DNA of 64,000 nt, from NCBI RefSeq assembly GCF_019443425.1, contig NZ_CP080382.1, forward strand, positions 248,001-312,000, read 5' to 3'. The translations under genes were made by a program, and so were the position numbers. Origin of the DNA: Arthrobacter sp. PAMC25284. Lineage in GTDB: Bacteria; Actinomycetota; Actinomycetes; Actinomycetales; Micrococcaceae. The notes under the pieces were generated by a model, which ran no database searches, was not told the DNA's origin, and was given only the letters and a program-made list of their open reading frames with translations. Shown here one piece after another: positions 26,757-34,971 of the stretch (the stretch's first letter is position 1; every line of letters starts with the position of its first letter).

Positions 26757-27977
26757 TCAAGCGACAATCGTGAATTCGAGCCCGGCGCTGGCCTGCAGGC
26801 GCCGCAGCAGCGCCGTCCCCATCGCTGCTCCCGGGGTCCAGACCCCGCCCGCAGTTTCCTTGCGGTCCACGTCCTGCAGCAGGCACAGTGCGCTCTCGCT
26901 GATCATCTTCGACGTTGATCCGTAGCCGGGGTCTGCATCACCCCTGACCCGGGCCCGCAGCTCGGTGCCGTCGGTCGTCTCGCCAATGAACAGCAGTTCG
27001 TAGCTCCCGCTTTCGCGCTCCCGCGCATCCGGCCCCATGCCCGGCCTGGGCAGCACGAAGCGCTGCAGCAGTTTGCGTGACGGGGCAAAGCCGAGCAGCC
27101 GCTCCTGCAGCCGGTTCGTCAGCGCCATCCGGCGGGCGCGTGCCTTGCCGCTTTCGCCGCCGCCGGTCAGCATGCGTTCGTCGTAGACGAAGTCCCGGCC
27201 CCAGGGGTGGCCGCGAAGCGCATTGGTGCGGTGCACGTTTTTGGTGTTAATCGGCGCCATCAGAAAGGGCGCCGTCCAGCCGCCGGCCGCGTCGTCATAC
27301 TCGGCCCCAGCGCTGTCAGGCTGCGCCGGGCCGCGAAAACCCGGCGTCAGCGCGAACGGGTCTGCCATGGTGCGCGCCGCGGCGGGATCGCGCCGCAGCT
27401 GCTCGACAGTGGCCAGCGCGCTGGCGATCGTGCCGCCTGAGAGCCCACCCTGAATCGCGCACACGCGGCCACGCACGCGCACCAGCGGCTCGCCGAAACG
27501 GTGCATCGCCTGGTTTTGCAGAAACATAACGCCGAGGTCAAAGGGAATCGAATCGAAGCCGCAGGAGAATACGATCCGCGCGCCGCTCGCCGACGCCGGA
27601 GCCTGCAATCGCGGGATCATGGCCGCCATCCACACCGGCTCGCCGCAGAGATCGACGTAGTCGGTGCCGGCAGCAGCGCAGGCGGCCACCAGTGCCTCGC
27701 CGTGGCGCTGATAGGGGCCGACAGTGCTGAGCACGGCGCGCGTGCGTGCCGCCAGCCCGGTCATGGTGTCCGGGTCCGCCGCATTGGCGCTCAGCAGCGG
27801 CAGCCCCGGATCTGCGCCGATCGCGTCACGTACCGCCGCCAACCGCACCGGATCGCGGCCGGCCAGGGCCCAACGAAGCGTGTTGCCGGTGCCATAGGTG
27901 CGCTGAAGGTATTCGGCCACGAGACGGCCGGTAAAGCCCGTGGCACCGAAAACGATGAGGTCGAGGGGCTGGTTCAT
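26757..27977 (-). CDS. Trans-acting enoyl reductase / saccharopine dehydrogenase-like protein
   Basis: The 406-residue protein starts DLIVFGATGFTGRLVAEYL (a Rossmann GATGFTG motif). Then come WALAGRDPVRLAAVRD, LSTVGPYQRHGEALVAACA, GTDYVDLCGEPVWM and CGFDSIPFDLGVMFL, the usual signature of the trans-acting enoyl reductase family of actinobacteria. In mycobacteria such proteins reduce intermediates of lipid polyketide synthesis. Neither a polyketide synthase nor other lipid genes are nearby, so the partner is unknown. Confidence 0.85.
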   Translation of the reverse strand: MNQPLDLIVFGATGFTGRLVAEYLQRTYGTGNTLRWALAGRDPVRLAAVRDAIGADPGLPLLSANAADPDTMTGLAARTRAVLSTVGPYQRHGEALVAACAAAGTDYVDLCGEPVWMAAMIPRLQAPASASGARIVFSCGFDSIPFDLGVMFLQNQAMHRFGEPLVRVRGRVCAIQGGLSGGTIASALATVEQLRRDPAAARTMADPFALTPGFRGPAQPDSAGAEYDDAAGGWTAPFLMAPINTKNVHRTNALRGHPWGRDFVYDERMLTGGGESGKARARRMALTNRLQERLLGFAPSRKLLQRFVLPRPGMGPDARERESGSYELLFIGETTDGTELRARVRGDADPGYGSTSKMISESALCLLQDVDRKETAGGVWTPGAAMGTALLRRLQASAGLEFTIVA

Positions 27978-27996
27978 AGGCCGGGGCTCTGTTCCG

Positions 27997-28023
27997 GTGG
28001 GAGTCGTGGGAGTCGTGGGAGTC
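27997..28023. repeat. 9-bp tandem repeat x3
   Basis: Three exact copies of GTGGGAGTC lie just upstream of the reductase start, probably through slippage. A CRISPR is excluded by length and lack of spacers. Confidence 0.9.
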
Positions 28024-28040
28024 GTGCCGTTGGGCCGGGA

Positions 28041-28325
28041 CTAACCAGGCCCGTCCGATGCTCCTGTGGGCACCTTGCCCCGGCGTCGTTCCACCACCGC
28101 GTAGGCCCTGCCGTCCAGATACTCCCAGTCGGTGACCACCATAAATCCCATCGCGTCCGCCCGGTCGTTGAGGACATGGGCATCAAAGCCGCCGTCGCGG
28201 GGCTCGGCATCCCAGGTTCCCACATGAACTTCCCGGTCCTCCAGGATCAGCATCTCGGTATTGACGTTGAAGTCCTCCCGAGGCTGGGCACTCAACTGGC
28301 AGATGGCGACGCAGGGACTGGGCAT
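28041..28325 (-). CDS. Small conserved-looking hypothetical protein
   Basis: The 94-residue protein has a well-placed ribosome site: GGAGG six or seven bases before ATG 28325. The body (MLILEDREVHVGTWDAEPRD, AHVLNDRADAMGFMVVTDWE, DGRAYAVVERRRG) looks like a genuine small folded domain. No family was recognised. It could be cotranscribed with the reductase downstream. Confidence 0.6.
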   Translation of the reverse strand: MPSPCVAICQLSAQPREDFNVNTEMLILEDREVHVGTWDAEPRDGGFDAHVLNDRADAMGFMVVTDWEYLDGRAYAVVERRRGKVPTGASDGPG

Positions 28326-28524
28326 TTGGGGCCTCCGGTACCGGGACGGGCTGATGGCACCATCCTATGCCAGGGACCCGGCAGTCCCAGGGCGTTTGCC
28401 TACGATACAAATCGAGTTGATAACGACCGCCACGCCGTTCGTTACCCTAATGTGACAATAGGCCTCCGGGTCGGTATTGTAGTTATCAGCCCGTTATCTT
28501 CTTTTCGGGCGCTCCCCAGCCGAT

Positions 28525-28711
28525 TGCCTAACTCTGCCGCGGCCGCGGGGACATCCAGAACCAACGTCCGGCAGAGACGGGGAAACCACTTCCGACCCGC
28601 CACCTGGCCGGTCTTGGGGTGAAGCCGCACAGTGCCCGCATGACGGGCCCAGACGCGGCCGGGTGCCTCCCATCCGAATCCGACAGCTCACCTCGCAGGC
28701 ATTGGGAGAGG
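28525..28711 (+). ncRNA. c-di-AMP riboswitch (ydaO-yuaA class)
   Basis: The leader of the NlpC/P60 gene carries the hallmark blocks GGGGAAACCACTTCCGACCC, GGGGTGAAGCCGC, GGGTGCCTCCCATCCGAATC and GACAGCTCACCTCGCAGGC, in the right order. CTCTGCCG (28532) pairs with CGGCAGAG (28569), and CCTCCCA (28666) pairs with TGGGAGAGG (28703). The last helix includes the likely ribosome site before ATG 28720, suggesting control of translation. In actinobacteria this class precedes cell-wall hydrolases and senses c-di-AMP. The boundaries are approximate. Confidence 0.88.
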
Positions 28712-28719
28712 TTACAGCT

Positions 28720-29385
28720 ATGTCTTCAATCAATACTTTCGCGCGCCAAGCCGCCGTTCTCGCCGCTGCATCGGGCATGATCCTGGCCAGCGGAATTGCA
28801 GCCAACGCCGCCGGCGCCCCCGCCGAGCAGGCCGCCGCCCCGGCCTCGACCCTTAATCTTGCGACCCAGGTCGCAGCACCCGTTAGTGCTGATTCAACGG
28901 TCCAGATCAGCTTCGAACGCCCCGCCGTCGCCTCCACGGCGGCACCCGTCGTTGAACAGCCCAAGCCTGTGGCAGCAGCTCCGGCCGCCCCCGTTCGGGC
29001 GGCCGCTCCGAAGGCGGCAGTAGCAATTCAGGCAGCCCCGGCCGCTGCTCCGGCTGCAGCCCCGGCAGGCGGCCGCAACGCGACGATGCTCGCCGCTGCT
29101 TATGGCCAGCTGGGAATGACCCAGGACTGCACTGTCCTGGTGGAAAGGGCTCTTGGTGCAGCCGGAAAGCCGGTCGGCGATCTCGGTCCCCGCCAGTTCC
29201 TGAACCACGGCACCGTCGTCGGCGATCCCCAGCCCGGTGACATGGTCGTCCAGTCCGGCCACGTGGGGATTTACGCCGGGAACGGCCAGGTCATCAGCAG
29301 TGGCATGAACGGTGCCAACCAGACTGTTGTGCACCCGCTGTCCTGGCTCACCGCCACCGGCGGCGTGACGTTCGTCCGCGCCTAA
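28720..29385 (+). CDS. Secreted NlpC/P60-family peptidoglycan hydrolase
   Basis: The 221-residue protein has a signal peptide (AVLAAASGMILASGIAANAA), a long Ala/Pro/Val-rich linker (to about 115), then a compact NlpC/P60 domain. Cys137 is in TQDCTVLVERALGAAGKPVG and His181 in VQSGHVGIYAGNGQVIS. It would cut peptide bonds in peptidoglycan stems. ATG 28720 is in the terminal helix context of the c-di-AMP riboswitch. Many relatives have DCSG; here it is DCTV, a minor variation. Confidence 0.9.
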   Translation: MSSINTFARQAAVLAAASGMILASGIAANAAGAPAEQAAAPASTLNLATQVAAPVSADSTVQISFERPAVASTAAPVVEQPKPVAAAPAAPVRAAAPKAAVAIQAAPAAAPAAAPAGGRNATMLAAAYGQLGMTQDCTVLVERALGAAGKPVGDLGPRQFLNHGTVVGDPQPGDMVVQSGHVGIYAGNGQVISSGMNGANQTVVHPLSWLTATGGVTFVRA

Positions 29386-29580
29386 GCAGCGCAGCAGCAC
29401 GGAGCCGTTGCCAAAAGTCCGGACCTCGAGTGGCCGGAGGCTGGTCCGGACCGACGCGTCCCTGAGCAGGGGACTTCCCGCTCCCGGCAGCACCGGATGG
29501 ATGTAAAGCCAGCACTCACCGATCAGGCCCATCCGCCGGAACGCGCCCCAAGATGCCCCTCCAGAACACGGCGCCGGGGG
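29386..29580 (-). pseudogene. Relic of a dihydrofolate reductase/RibD-family C-terminus
   Basis: The minus strand reads GGASWGAFRRMGLIGECWLY, then IHPVLPGAGSPLLRD and LRPLEVRTFGNGSVLLR. This is the characteristic last third of RibD-C/DHFR-like proteins. The upstream two thirds are absent and no in-frame stop follows at the usual place. The fragment ends at the NlpC stop. Confidence 0.72.
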
Positions 29581-29731
29581 AAATTCTGCCCGAGAATCCT
29601 TGGGCCCGGGCCAATAGGCGGGGCGGACTACAGGATTTCCAAGGGTTGGGCTCTTGCAGGCGTTTCTCTTCGGATGCAGAATGCAGGGACCCTAGTGGCC
29701 CCCCGCGGCCAGATACTTGGGGGGAGAGATC

Positions 29732-30931
29732 ATGCCTGCAAAGCACTCCATCCGGCAACCTGCGGTTCAGCCCAACGATCTGCCCGGGCGCCATGCCCGC
29801 GGCAGTCACATGGAGGGCGCCCGGCACCTGTCCGCCGGCGTTCAACCCGCTGCCCAGCGCACATCAATTCGTCCGGCCGCACTGCGGCCGCGGATGCTGC
29901 TCGCCGTCCTCACCGCGCTGACCCTGCTCACCGCCAGCACCGTGTACGCAACGGTCCAGGCCGGACCGGCGCCGGCGGGCAGGTCCAGTGCGGCGCCAGA
30001 GTCCGGCTCCGGCGCAATGTCCGCCGCCGGCACCGACGCGCGCCCGCCAGCCTTCGTTCTGCCGCGCACGGCAACTGCCCCCGCCCCGGCCGTTTTTCCG
30101 CAGGTCACACCCGGCGTGGTGGTCCCTTCCGGTCCTGCGGGTCCGGGACCTATGAACACGGCCACGACGGCGCCCGCTGAGGATCCCAGCCCCCGGGACG
30201 GCGACGTTATACCCGCACGCGCGGTGACGCCGATAGGCCCCCAGCTGGAGGAACGGATCAATGCCATCATCGCGGCCAACACTTCCTATGACCTGGGAAT
30301 TGCCCTGATCGATGTCTCGGACGACGCCATCGACGATGCTGTTCATGAGTACGGGGTTCCGTCCGGGTTCGTGGCTGCCAGCACGGGCAAGATCCTCGCC
30401 GCGGCCGCCTTGTACCACCGGGTTGAATCCGGTCAGGGGGCGCTGACGGACCGGCTGGGTTCTTCCACCGCAGGCGTACAGATCCGCCAAATGGTCCAGC
30501 AGAGCAACAACGACTCGTGGGCCTTGATCCTCGGCGTCCTCGGAAAGCAGGGCCTGCGTGACTACGCCGCCGGCCTCGGCATCGACTATGACCGCAGCGT
30601 GAACGCCCTGACGCCGGCGGACATGGCCCGGATCCTCGCCCTGCTGCATCGGGGGGATCTCCTGAACCCGCAGAACACCGCGCAACTGCTGTCCTACATG
30701 CAGAACACCAACTACGAAACGTTGATCCCCGCCGCGGTCCCGCCCGGCGTCGCGGTCTTCCACAAATACGGTCTGCTCTCCGCGAACCTGCATGACGCGG
30801 CCATCCTGGCCCAGGAGGGCAGGGCCTTCGTCCTGGTGGTTTACACCCGTGGCCGGGGCCTGTCCGATATGGACGCCCGGGCCGCTGTCATCAGGGAAGT
30901 AGCCGCGGTGGTATCCGATGCACTGTTCTGA
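29732..30931 (+). CDS. Class A beta-lactamase-like serine hydrolase, membrane-anchored
   Basis: The 399-residue protein has one hydrophobic helix (LLAVLTALTLLTASTVYATV, about residues 50-70), a Pro/Ala-rich linker, then a penicillin-binding-like domain. Ser217 lies in ASTGK (SxxK), SNN in QQSNNDSW stands for the SDN motif, and HKYG for the KTG. The Glu of class A beta-lactamases is not clear. It may be a lactamase-related peptidase acting on the cell wall. ATG 29732 has GGGGGGAGAG just upstream. Confidence 0.82.
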   Translation: MPAKHSIRQPAVQPNDLPGRHARGSHMEGARHLSAGVQPAAQRTSIRPAALRPRMLLAVLTALTLLTASTVYATVQAGPAPAGRSSAAPESGSGAMSAAGTDARPPAFVLPRTATAPAPAVFPQVTPGVVVPSGPAGPGPMNTATTAPAEDPSPRDGDVIPARAVTPIGPQLEERINAIIAANTSYDLGIALIDVSDDAIDDAVHEYGVPSGFVAASTGKILAAAALYHRVESGQGALTDRLGSSTAGVQIRQMVQQSNNDSWALILGVLGKQGLRDYAAGLGIDYDRSVNALTPADMARILALLHRGDLLNPQNTAQLLSYMQNTNYETLIPAAVPPGVAVFHKYGLLSANLHDAAILAQEGRAFVLVVYTRGRGLSDMDARAAVIREVAAVVSDALF

Positions 30932-31017
30932 GGCCGGAGCGAAAACCGTATGCGATGCAGTCGGGCGATTCCGCTTCCTGGCGGACCTACGTACGCTGGG
31001 GAGGGGAGGTGAATACC

Positions 31018-31212
31018 ATGAAAGCAGCTCCAGGAGACCGCATCATCATCCGCGGCACCACAGTCGAGTCAGCGGACAGGCACGGACAGATCCTTGAAGT
31101 CCGGGGTGAGGACGGCACACCGCCGTACTACGTCCGGTTCGACGACGGCCACGAGACCATCCTGTTTCCCGGCGGCGACTTCGTCGTCGAAGGCAGCGGG
31201 ACGGTGACCTGA
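31018..31212 (+). CDS. DUF1918-family small protein
   Basis: The 64-residue protein begins MKAAPGDRIIIRG and has RHGQILEVRGEDGTPPYYV then RFDDGHETILFPG, the complete DUF1918 pattern. An SH3-like small barrel is likely and its role is unknown. GGGAGGTGA stands six bases before ATG 31018. Confidence 0.9.
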   Translation: MKAAPGDRIIIRGTTVESADRHGQILEVRGEDGTPPYYVRFDDGHETILFPGGDFVVEGSGTVT

Positions 31213-31235
31213 ACGGCCGGGCCCGCAACTGACAT

Positions 31236-32690
31236 CTAGAAGTTCGACGAACTACCGGATCCGGAGAAGCTTCCGCCGCTGGAGCCGTAGCCGGTCGTGG
31301 AGCCGCCACCGCGGGCGCTGCTGACGCTGCTGACGCCCGAGGACAGTCCGTTGCTGAACGTCGGGACGGAGAAGAAGTAGTAGGACGGATAAACCGTCCC
31401 GAGGATGCTCGGTTCGTATGCGCGCCCGTAGCCGTCCGGGGTTCCCGCCTGTGCTTTCTCCATGTTCTTTCGCATCAGCTTCGATTCCTTCTTGTTGCGG
31501 GCGTAACCGGCAATAACGGTGTCGGCATGATCCTTCAGTAATTCGGAAAGCTGGGTCCGGGCGTCCCGCAGCCGATCAAGGGCCGTCTCGGGACTGATCG
31601 TCCCGTCTGCCAGCTCTGACGTCCAGAGTTCGAGGTCGCTCCCGCTTTGCGAGCGGAAGGATCGCAGCACTGCCGCTGTCGCCGAATCGCCCTCGGCATG
31701 GGATTTGCCGAGCATCGGCTCCAACTCTTCCAAGTCGTCGCGGAATGGCGCCAGTTGCCGGTCCCAGGCTGCTGCCCACGTGGACCCGCGGTTGAGCAGG
31801 GCGTTTGTATCGGCAATGACGTCATCGAGTGCGTCCAGCTCCGCCGTGGCGTCGGCATAGCTGCGGATCAGTTTCAGGTTGGACCGCCGGCTGAGTTCCT
31901 TGCCGCCGAGGTCATGCACCCGGTTGGAGAGCCCCGTGGCGGTGTTGTACCGGCTGAGGAAGGTGCGGTGTTTTTCCAGGACCGTCCCCCCGTAGCGCGA
32001 GGACGCCGGGATGGTGCCCGCGTTGAGCTCGGTGACCTGCAGGTCCATGGTGACGTTTGCGTAGCCGGCGTCGCCGCGGGCCAGCTCCCGCCGGCTGTCC
32101 ACCCTCGTCCGCCAGCGCACAATCAGCCACACCGTGGCACCCGTGACGGTCACGACGGCGGACGTCCACGCAGTGACGAGGAACGCCGTCGAGCGGTACC
32201 ACGGCTGGTTGATCAATTCCGCGCCGCGGCGGATTCCGGCAATCGTGCCCTCTGTCCACTGGGCGTCCCGCAACAGCTCCTTGGACGCATCCTGGATGTC
32301 CTCGCGCTGTTGCAGTGAGACTTTCCGGTCCTCACCCATGTAGGTCCCGACATGCCGTCCCACCGGGTCCAGGGCGAAGATGAACAGGCCATCAGCCCAC
32401 TTTTGTCCGTCCTGGCTGATCCACTCCGGGTGTTCCGCGCGGGCAAAGCGCAGGACCTCCTCGTTCAGGTTGTCTGACGCCGCGCCGTTATACGTGTAGA
32501 CGGCAACCGTGGTCGGTTCGTAGAACTCGATCGACCGAACGGCGGGCAGGAGCGTGTTGCCGTCCAGGACCCCCGCGCGGTCCTCCACCAGGACCTCCGC
32601 CGGCGGGAAGGCGAGTGCCGCGCCGGCTCCGCCAAGCAGTCCGATCACCAGCAATGCCATAACCGCCATGATCTTGCGCATGATTCCCAT
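31236..32690 (-). CDS. DUF5129/TPM-like membrane protein with Gly/Ser tail
   Basis: The 484-residue protein has a signal peptide (MALLVIGLLGGAGAALA), then an extracellular TPM-like domain (VEDRAGVLDGNTLLPAVR, then QDGQKWADGLFIFALD). A transmembrane helix (AFLVTAWTSAVVTVTGATVWLIV) and a cytoplasmic helical domain of about 230 residues follow. The Gly/Ser-rich C-terminus (GGSFSGSGSSSNF) resembles that of TPM proteins. Function is unknown; membrane quality-control roles are proposed for the TPM group. Confidence 0.82.
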   Translation of the reverse strand: MGIMRKIMAVMALLVIGLLGGAGAALAFPPAEVLVEDRAGVLDGNTLLPAVRSIEFYEPTTVAVYTYNGAASDNLNEEVLRFARAEHPEWISQDGQKWADGLFIFALDPVGRHVGTYMGEDRKVSLQQREDIQDASKELLRDAQWTEGTIAGIRRGAELINQPWYRSTAFLVTAWTSAVVTVTGATVWLIVRWRTRVDSRRELARGDAGYANVTMDLQVTELNAGTIPASSRYGGTVLEKHRTFLSRYNTATGLSNRVHDLGGKELSRRSNLKLIRSYADATAELDALDDVIADTNALLNRGSTWAAAWDRQLAPFRDDLEELEPMLGKSHAEGDSATAAVLRSFRSQSGSDLELWTSELADGTISPETALDRLRDARTQLSELLKDHADTVIAGYARNKKESKLMRKNMEKAQAGTPDGYGRAYEPSILGTVYPSYYFFSVPTFSNGLSSGVSSVSSARGGGSTTGYGSSGGSFSGSGSSSNF

Positions 32691-32793
32691 TTTCCGAGCC
32701 TAGTGGCTGGTATCCGCCCCGTCGACGGACGGCCGGGCTTATTGGGTCGTAAGACATCGTGACGCCCCGCCTGTCTTCGTCCATACTGGCGGC

Positions 32794-33282
32794 ATGAATG
32801 AAGCGCCGGAGGAACCGGTACCGCAGCCCTCCGGACGACCGGACCGGACCCTTTTGATTGTTGTTTCCGTGATCGCGGTGCTCGTCATTGTCGCTCTGGT
32901 GGTGGTCTTCACCCGCGGGGCACCGCCACAGCTCGGCGAAACCACACCCGCCGGCGTTGTGCAGCGCTATTCCGCGGCCGTGATCGATGGCGATGAGGCC
33001 GCCGCGGCGGCCTATTTGAGTGACGCCGCGGGGAAGAACTGCGACGCCTTCGGCCGGCCGTTCGCCCGGAACCTCCGGGTCACGCTAGTTTCGACGACGG
33101 AGCGGACGGACACCGCAGATGTCAGGGTGCTGATGACCGAGTCCGGCGCTGACGGCCCGTTTGGCAGCGGTGAGTATCAGACAGAGGACGGCTTTGACCT
33201 AATCAGGAGCGGCAACACGTGGCTGATCGCCAGGGCGCCCTGGCAATTGACTGTCTGCCCGGACCCGGACGTGAAGCAGTGA
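32794..33282 (+). CDS. Single-pass membrane protein with NTF2-like extracellular domain
   Basis: The 162-residue product has one helix (LLIVVSVIAVLVIVALVVVF) and an outer domain starting TPAGVVQRYSAAVIDGDEAA and ending WLIARAPWQLTVC. This resembles small NTF2-like domains of actinobacterial membrane proteins. Its stop overlaps the GTG of the polytopic membrane protein that follows (GTGA), so the two are probably coupled. Confidence 0.72.
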   Translation: MNEAPEEPVPQPSGRPDRTLLIVVSVIAVLVIVALVVVFTRGAPPQLGETTPAGVVQRYSAAVIDGDEAAAAAYLSDAAGKNCDAFGRPFARNLRVTLVSTTERTDTADVRVLMTESGADGPFGSGEYQTEDGFDLIRSGNTWLIARAPWQLTVCPDPDVKQ

Positions 33283-34967
33283 GCGGGGCCGTGCCGGCGT
33301 CTGTTGTCGCGGCCACCCGCCGCACCGGCCGTTCCGCCCAGCGCACTGTCCGGCGTCTGATCGTTTACGCCCTGCTATTTGTCCTGGTGGTCATCGCGGC
33401 CACCGGACTCGGCGGGCTGCTGGGCCGGCTTGCCGTGACCGGCAGTGAACTCATCGCGGATGACGTCTCCGGCCTGGCCTTGTCGCTGGCCTTCACCCTG
33501 ATCGGGGCACCCCTTGCCCTGCTGCTGTGGTGGGCCGTCTGGCGGCGGCTGGGCGAAGGAGCGGAGAGGTCTTCCGTCGCCTGGGCACTCTACGTGGCCG
33601 GGATCTATGTGCTCTCCCTCCTCATCGCCGCGAGCAGCATTCTGGGGGCCATGGCATCCCTGGTCGGAGGGGAACAGGTGCAGTGGAGGCTGTCGCTGGC
33701 CGCCGGCGTGGCCTGGGCGGCGGTGTGGGCCTGGCATGTGTGGATAGTGCGGCACGGGCTCAAGAGCCCGACACGCCTGGCGGGTGTCCCCGCCGTCCTC
33801 GGGTCCGTCCTGGGGCTGGTGATCGGCGTCGGCGGTGCCGTGTCTGCGCTGGCCCTGCTGTTTGATGCGGCACTCCTGGGCGCTGGCGCATCTGTGGGCA
33901 GGCCGTGGTGGCTGTCCGGGCTGCAAACCCTCATCTGGGCGACCGGTGGTTCCCTGCTGTGGTGGTGGCACTGGAAGTACGCCGGCGTCCGGCGGCTCCG
34001 CGGCGGCCTCGCCGACGTTGCGCTGATTACAGCGGGAGTGCTCGGTGCCGGCATCCTCGCCCTCGGCGGCGCCGGCGTGGCCCTTTTTGTGGTGCTCCGG
34101 CTGCTGTTCGATCCCGCGGACGCGATCGAAATACTCCTGGAACCGCTGGGGCCTGCCGTCGCCGCTGCGGCTGTCGGCTCGATCGTCTGGGTCTACCACC
34201 GGGGCATTGCACGTGAGCGCCCGGGGAGCGCAGGCCACGGCGGAAGGCTGGTGACATCCGGCGTCGCGCTCGTCGCGGCGGCCTCCGGGGTCGGTGTGAT
34301 CGTGAACGCAACGCTCGCCATAACAACCGCACCGCTCGCGGGGTCCGGGGTGCGGAGTCTGCTGCTGGGCGGAATCAGTTCGCTGGCCGTGGGCGGTCCG
34401 GTCTGGTGGCTTGCCTGGCGGCCCCGGGACCAGACCCGGGCGGGAGAACCCTGGCTGAACGCCCGACGAGTCTACCTGCTGGCGGTCTTTGGCCTGAGCG
34501 CCGTGGCCGTGGTTATCACGCTGCTCGTGATTGGTTTCCGGTTGTTCGAATTCGCCTTGGACGACGTCTTCGGCGGAAGCCTGATCGACCGCATCCGTGC
34601 TCCGCTGGGGCTGCTGGCGGCCACCGGACTGGCGGCGGGCTACCATTTCGCGGCCTGGCGAAGAGACCGGGAAATTCTGGCCGCGGCAGGGCAGCCGCGG
34701 CAACGGAACATCGGGCACGTCATCCTGGTTACCGGTTCCGATTCCGGACCGCTGCAACGGGCGATCGGTGAGGCTACCGGAGCGGGGGTCACCGTCTGGG
34801 CCCGCGCCGATGCCGGCGATACTGCAGGCAACGGGGCCGAGGCCGCCGGACCCGGCGGGATGCTCGAAACAAGGCTGATCGCGGCGTTGGCAGGCGTGAG
34901 TGGGAATCGGGTGCTGGTCATTGTGGCTCCCGACGGCAGCATCGAGACAATCCCGCTGCTGGGCTGA
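33279..34967 (+). CDS. DUF5671-type polytopic membrane protein
   Basis: The 562-residue protein has about 12 hydrophobic segments in repeated groups of two to four, each led by a Trp-containing stretch (LLLWWAVWRRLG, SLLWWWHWKYAG, VWWLAWRPRD). This internal repetition fits DUF5671. The C-terminal 90 residues form a cytoplasmic domain. Its role is unknown. GTG 33279 was chosen because it gives the four-base overlap with the previous gene. Confidence 0.75.
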   Translation: MSGAVPASVVAATRRTGRSAQRTVRRLIVYALLFVLVVIAATGLGGLLGRLAVTGSELIADDVSGLALSLAFTLIGAPLALLLWWAVWRRLGEGAERSSVAWALYVAGIYVLSLLIAASSILGAMASLVGGEQVQWRLSLAAGVAWAAVWAWHVWIVRHGLKSPTRLAGVPAVLGSVLGLVIGVGGAVSALALLFDAALLGAGASVGRPWWLSGLQTLIWATGGSLLWWWHWKYAGVRRLRGGLADVALITAGVLGAGILALGGAGVALFVVLRLLFDPADAIEILLEPLGPAVAAAAVGSIVWVYHRGIARERPGSAGHGGRLVTSGVALVAAASGVGVIVNATLAITTAPLAGSGVRSLLLGGISSLAVGGPVWWLAWRPRDQTRAGEPWLNARRVYLLAVFGLSAVAVVITLLVIGFRLFEFALDDVFGGSLIDRIRAPLGLLAATGLAAGYHFAAWRRDREILAAAGQPRQRNIGHVILVTGSDSGPLQRAIGEATGAGVTVWARADAGDTAGNGAEAAGPGGMLETRLIAALAGVSGNRVLVIVAPDGSIETIPLLG

Positions 34968-34971
34968 GACG

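Noticed and set aside
27997..28023. Possible CRISPR-like repeat
   Set aside because: Three 9-bp units without spacers; a simple tandem repeat.
33375..34757. Long open frame antisense to the DUF5671-type gene
   Set aside because: It is Pro/Gln/Arg/Gly-rich and mirrors the membrane segments of the real gene.
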